Of a stretch of 64,000 bases of DNA, positions 60,728-64,000 are shown piece by piece. This DNA comes from Acidomonas methanolica. GTDB lineage: Bacteria; Pseudomonadota; Alphaproteobacteria; Acetobacterales; Acetobacteraceae. Numbering within the stretch: position 1 is the stretch's first letter; each line of letters opens with the position of its first letter. The position numbers and the translations under genes were made by a program. The notes under the pieces were generated by a model. That model worked only from the letters and a program-made list of their open reading frames with translations. It did not search any database and was not told where the DNA came from. The stretch lies in contig NZ_SLZN01000006.1 in NCBI RefSeq assembly GCF_004346035.1, forward strand, positions 113,917 through 177,916, read 5' to 3'.

Positions 60728-61105
60728 TCAGAGCCGGTGCCAGCGTGGCAGACGACAGGACAATATTCTGGCATGATCTCGCACGGCCTTTGGCAAGGCC
60801 GATGTCAGCTGGTTTTCGAGGTCTCCCAACGACGTACCCAGGGCCTTGGCCATGTGCGTGCGGTCAGCGACAGGCAGGAGTTTTCGGACCACGGCGACGG
60901 TCGTCGCTTCCGGGTCTGGCGCGGTTCTCCAGCGAGAAACCCGATCGTAAATCCGGTGGTCAGCCGCCCGACGCATAAGGCCTTCATATCCATGGTCTTT
61001 TTCATGGTCGCCGAGATAGTCGGCCAGCAGGACCGCCAGTTCTGTGCCGATCTGAACGGTCGGAAGCGACATAATTCTGTTCGGCCTGTCCGTGTGAAGA
61101 GTCAT
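60728..61105 (-). CDS. Hypothetical protein coupled to the STN-domain gene
   Basis: A 125-residue soluble protein from ATG 61105, which overlaps the STN gene's stop. It opens MTLHTDRPNRIMSLPTVQIG and has a helical body, including AVLLADYLGDHEKDHGYEGL and a DLENQLTSALPKAVRDHARI end. There is no signal peptide. The tight overlap implies a shared role with the STN protein. No family recognised. Confidence 0.5.
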   Translation of the reverse strand: MTLHTDRPNRIMSLPTVQIGTELAVLLADYLGDHEKDHGYEGLMRRAADHRIYDRVSRWRTAPDPEATTVAVVRKLLPVADRTHMAKALGTSLGDLENQLTSALPKAVRDHARILSCRLPRWHRL

Positions 61106-61656
61106 GATGCAGTCCTCAGGCCGGCGCGCGTGTCGCCCGATGTCAGAGCCGTCGCATCCAGAGGGCTGACGCTCAAGCCCGAAACAGTGGCGGTGACGTC
61201 GACATGCACGGACCCGAACAGATGCAGGAGGGCGGCCTGAGGCGTATAGGAGCCCTTGACGGCTGCGGAGGTCCGGCCGTCCATAAGGATCTGGTCGACA
61301 AGGACCGGGCACCCGGTCTGCCGGCCCAATATCTCGATGGCGCGGTCCAGTGGCATGGATGGAATGTTCACCGGCTGCTTTTCTGTCTCGCACGACAGCA
61401 CATCATGCGGCGCATGAGCCGATGCCGGCGAGGCCATTCCGAACAGCAGCATGAGGACGAGACCGACAGCGACGTGTGGTCTCTCCCTCTGCTGAAGGCG
61501 CTGAGGTTGCTTGGCCGTCTGTTCCGCTTGCTCCGTCTCTCCTGCGGAGTGTGACCAAACTGGCCGCATTGTCCCCAGTGAACGGGGCACGGGGGGATGG
61601 ATGTTCCAATAGTGCTGAAGCGCCTTCAGGTTGAGAAAATGGATAAAACTCGACAT
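61102..61656 (-). CDS. STN-domain exported protein
   Basis: About 184 residues from ATG 61656; ATG 61569 would give a shorter leader. A hydrophobic export segment (VAVGLVLMLLFGMASPASA) precedes an STN domain: VNIPSMPLDRAIEILGRQTG, then VKGSYTPQAALLHLFGSVHV, the secretin/TonB short N-terminal fold normally found at the front of TonB-dependent transducers. Here it stands alone without a receptor, as seen with some FecR-linked signalling genes; no fecI or fecR gene is nearby. Confidence 0.62.
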   Translation of the reverse strand: MSSFIHFLNLKALQHYWNIHPPVPRSLGTMRPVWSHSAGETEQAEQTAKQPQRLQQRERPHVAVGLVLMLLFGMASPASAHAPHDVLSCETEKQPVNIPSMPLDRAIEILGRQTGCPVLVDQILMDGRTSAAVKGSYTPQAALLHLFGSVHVDVTATVSGLSVSPLDATALTSGDTRAGLRTAS

Positions 61657-61810
61657 CTCCCTGTTCTCGCTGCTTTCGACTTCACCTTCAGAGACGCGGG
61701 ACCTCCGATGGAAGGCCCCGCTCCACCCTCTCATTCGTGCGGTCGTTCCAGAAAAGACGGCGTTTCCGCTCGGAGAAGGCGTTTCTGATCTACCCGGCGC
61801 GGTCAGTGTC

Positions 61811-62080
61811 TTACGCCGCGACCGGAACTGGCGGTGCGGCTCTTGCCCGCATGGGGAGACGGAACGCGAGATCAGAAGCCAGGGGATCACACCCGGCAGG
61901 GGCGACCGCGCCCGCCTGGACCAGGCGTTCCAGCGTGGAGCGAAGTCTGATCCCCGGTATACCGGTATGGGCCACCAGAGACGTTAGCGTCACGCCACGT
62001 CCGTCATGACCGAGGCGGCGGAGCACGGAGAGGACACGCGGAGCTAGCGGATCGTCTCCGAAAAGGGCGCGCGTTACCAT
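61811..62080 (-). CDS. Small winged-helix-like protein
   Basis: An 89-residue frame from ATG 62080. APRVLSVLRRLGHDGRGVTL, then LVAHTGIPGIRLRSTLERLV and QAGAVAPAG, read as a winged-helix DNA-binding fold (helix, recognition helix, wing). Starts further upstream are possible to 62176. May regulate the STN operon on the same strand. No family name assigned. Confidence 0.45.
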   Translation of the reverse strand: MVTRALFGDDPLAPRVLSVLRRLGHDGRGVTLTSLVAHTGIPGIRLRSTLERLVQAGAVAPAGCDPLASDLAFRLPMRARAAPPVPVAA

Positions 62081-62478
62081 GATACGCCTCCCTCCAGTCG
62101 GTTGCGCCATCTCCGGGCGGCTGTGCGCAGGGAGCGGCGATAGCGGGAATAAAGTCCTTTCAGCGTCGACATCCACATCCTCCGATTAAAGCAACATGGA
62201 CTTCAGTTGTCTGGCTCACAGAGCCTATGCCGGACCCGATGGCGTCCAGCGAAAGCAAGATTGGAAGAGATGCCTGCCTCGTCAAGAGGGCACGAATGCA
62301 GATTTTTTTCATGAATAAGTTTATTATTTTTATTTGTATTTATTTTATGTGGCGGTGTTGCAGACAGAAATTACATGGGTTTTGTTGATTTTCGTTAACC
62401 GTCATGGCGATGATCGCAGAAAATCAATATATTTTCCTTCTATGATGGTGGCTCGGGGTTTTCCGGCCACCACCTGTC
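62081..62478. other. Intergenic region with AT-rich centre
   Basis: A very AT-rich segment (62296-62345, TTTATTATTTTTATTTG-like) may be promoter or curved DNA. At 62446-62472, TGGTGGC and GCCACCA flank an inner CGG/CCG and could end transcription of the minus-strand gene at 62479. No gene seen. Confidence 0.45.
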
Positions 62479-63051
62479 TTAGAGAGCGCTTCCAGCGTAT
62501 CCGTTTGTCGGGACTTCCGTCCGCGTCTCGACGGCGGGCGTCAGAGCCGTGGAACCAGTCTTTTGACCTCCGGGATTGTCAACTGCCATCGACGCGGGGA
62601 GCGCGGCACAGGACTTGCTTCCGGTGCGTGACACATGAACGATTGGCGCCGTCTGACCATTTGATGTGATCGTGATCGTCTGCGTACAGGCGGTGGGTCC
62701 ACCGGTGCTGACCGCCTCGAAACGCTGCCAGGACATGCCCTGTTTCGGGAGGTCATGACCAACAGCCGGAACGGCGCGCAGGACGCCGTCCAGCCGCGAG
62801 CCCAATGTCCGATCGACCGCCTCCATGAGAGCCATATCCTGTGCCATCATGCGATCAACGGCCTCGAACATGTCGATATCAGGCATTGCCGCTGTCGTCG
62901 CGATGCCTTGGACCGGGACCAGGATACCGACCTGGTGTCCCCGCACGTCAACGACGCGCAACGCATCCTGAGCCTGCGCAGGCAGGGCAGCCGCGCTGCA
63001 AGCCAGTGTAGCAACAAAGGCGCCAGCATGAATCATACGAGAAAAATGCAT
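62479..63051 (-). CDS. Exported hypothetical protein
   Basis: A 190-residue protein from ATG 63051 (frame open to 63111). The signal peptide MIHAGAFVATLACSAAALPA ends in QAQD. The mature part has VDVRGHQVGILVPVQGIATT, a methionine-rich helix (FEAVDRMMAQDMALMEAVDR), and a domain with two cysteines (ACTQTITITSNGQT and SKSCAALPAS), possibly disulfide-bonded. Periplasmic or secreted; function unknown. Confidence 0.6.
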   Translation of the reverse strand: MHFSRMIHAGAFVATLACSAAALPAQAQDALRVVDVRGHQVGILVPVQGIATTAAMPDIDMFEAVDRMMAQDMALMEAVDRTLGSRLDGVLRAVPAVGHDLPKQGMSWQRFEAVSTGGPTACTQTITITSNGQTAPIVHVSRTGSKSCAALPASMAVDNPGGQKTGSTALTPAVETRTEVPTNGYAGSAL

Positions 63052-63133
63052 TTTGGAATCCTCCGTGTCTGTTAAGCAGTGTCGGACGACGCGGAAAATA
63101 TGGAGCGCCAAGAACTAGCCCGCAAGGAGTTAA

Positions 63134-63616
63134 ATGGCGATATCTAGAGACCTTCCGGTGCTGATCACGACGGTCGAACTGACGTGGATCGAAAAACAGG
63201 TCGAACGCTGGCTGCGCTTCGGTCGACCAGTCGCAGACACGATCCTCGACCGTCAGCGGCGCATGCTCAGCTTCGCGCCCGGCAGCGTGTTCGCCTTCGT
63301 GCGCTGGGCCTCCAACGAGTATGGCACAGTTGAATCGCACATCGACATCGTGCACACGGTCGGCTCCGGCGAAGGCTACCAGACCGTCCCATGCGTGCAG
63401 CCCGGCGGCGAGGTGTTGCTGCACCAGAATTCATGGCCGCGCGTCCAGCGTGCGCTGGAAGCGATCGACGCGGTCGAGGCGCAGGGCATCGACCCGATAG
63501 AGGTCAGTCCTGATTACTGGCGTCACCTGCATCATCGGCTGGAGGCACGGCAACAGCCCGATGCCTACACCAAAGCACGGCATCGGGCATGGCTGCGTCG
63601 TCGCGCGTTGCAGTGA
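63134..63616 (+). CDS. DUF2840 family protein, orphan copy
   Basis: A 160-residue paralogue of the ICE gene at 7835-8335, sharing VELTWIEKQVERWLRFGRPV, LSFAPGSVFAFVRWASNEYG and SPDYWRHLHHRLEARQ. Unlike the ICE copy it is not followed by traF, nor preceded by par genes; the downstream 384 bp hold no gene. It is therefore a stranded backbone gene, evidence of a second, decayed element in this region. Confidence 0.85.
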   Translation: MAISRDLPVLITTVELTWIEKQVERWLRFGRPVADTILDRQRRMLSFAPGSVFAFVRWASNEYGTVESHIDIVHTVGSGEGYQTVPCVQPGGEVLLHQNSWPRVQRALEAIDAVEAQGIDPIEVSPDYWRHLHHRLEARQQPDAYTKARHRAWLRRRALQ

Positions 63617-64000
63617 GCGTCCTGCCCGCGTCCGGCCTGCTGACGTTTGCTCGTTCCTTTTCCTTCTCTTTCCGGCCCGCTTTCCCGTCATGCTGTCGCG
63701 TCCGTTTTGTGCCGGGACAACGCGCTGCTTCGCATCGCGAGCGGAAGGCGCCGGCTACGCCGCCGCGTGTCTCATGGGTCGTCTTCGGACGCCTTTCAGA
63801 CACCATTCCGACGAACGATCCCGACGTTCAGTGACACGAACTTTCCCGCATCTGGAACACCATCTGCATGCGGTAAGCGGGCGGCCCGGATGCACGACGA
63901 ACGCAGGCTGACCGATTGGTCATCGTCGCCGGAAGTGTCGCCAGTTTGACGGTCCCCAGTCATGTGCGGAAGTCGTTTTCGATCAGGTCAGGCGCATGGT
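63617..64000. other. No gene recognised at the right edge
   Basis: Several overlapping short frames on both strands, none with family resemblance or a convincing ribosome binding site. TraF, expected after DUF2840, is absent. Confidence 0.5.

Noticed and set aside
1..64000. CRISPR array or prophage
   Set aside because: No regularly spaced repeats and no capsid, tail or lysis genes were seen; the only recombinases are the ICE integrase and a serine recombinase.

Overview
The window is about 62% G+C and looks alphaproteobacterial. The backbone and many of the small hypothetical genes resemble those of acetic acid bacteria (Acetobacteraceae such as Komagataeibacter, Gluconacetobacter or Acidiphilium); this host assignment is inference, because no rRNA or core housekeeping gene is present.

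Positions 1 to about 54,967 are most of one integrative and conjugative element (ICE) of the Tn4371-like / Mesorhizobium-like class. Its right end is a tyrosine integrase (53311-54729) followed by the 3' half of a tRNA-Gly(GCC) gene (54918-54967), which reads as attR; the left end lies outside the window. From left to right the ICE carries: a HigBA-type toxin-antitoxin pair (61-754); a membrane protein and a DUF736 protein; a regulatory cassette that reads as QseC, QseM, FseA and RdfS (3059-5136), the set that controls excision and transfer of ICEMlSym-R7A, with FseA split by a +1 frameshift at a TTTT run (4074-4077); repA with an apparent origin inside its 3' end (DnaA boxes, iterons, AT-rich segment, 5967-6143); parA, a DNA methyltransferase, a ParG-like protein, DUF2840, TraF peptidase, DUF736, lytic transglycosylase, a likely oriT, and the DUF3363 relaxase (to 11939).

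The cargo (12.0-38.2 kb) is almost entirely metal and metalloid resistance: an ars operon (arsR, a two-domain fused arsC, arsB, arsH, arsO); a copper/silver cusCBA operon with FixH-like and small accessory proteins, next to a decapitated MerR gene and a His-tailed DMT transporter; two unusual MerR/MerT-like modules without merA; small CDF and YnfA transporters; an IS3-family scar; a CDF exporter; and a CadR/PbrR-like MerR divergent from a P1B-ATPase followed by czcCBA. Three MerR-type promoters with 19-bp spacers sit in the three divergent gaps. A NepR-like anti-sigma gene, an unidentified structured RNA candidate and a cluster of palindromes lie between the cargo and the transfer genes.

The transfer region (39.4-51.4 kb) is traG/virD4, a CopG-like gene and trbBCDEJLFGI plus DUF2274, a complete RP4-type mating apparatus apart from an unrecognised trbK. 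It is followed by a LysR regulator, a hypothetical gene, a glutathione S-transferase remnant and the integrase.

Right of the tRNA remnant (54.97-64 kb) lies different accessory DNA: a large serine recombinase, a RelBE toxin-antitoxin pair with a perfect operator, Hsp20, a PsiE-family protein, several secreted or small hypothetical proteins, an STN-domain protein and an orphan second DUF2840 gene.
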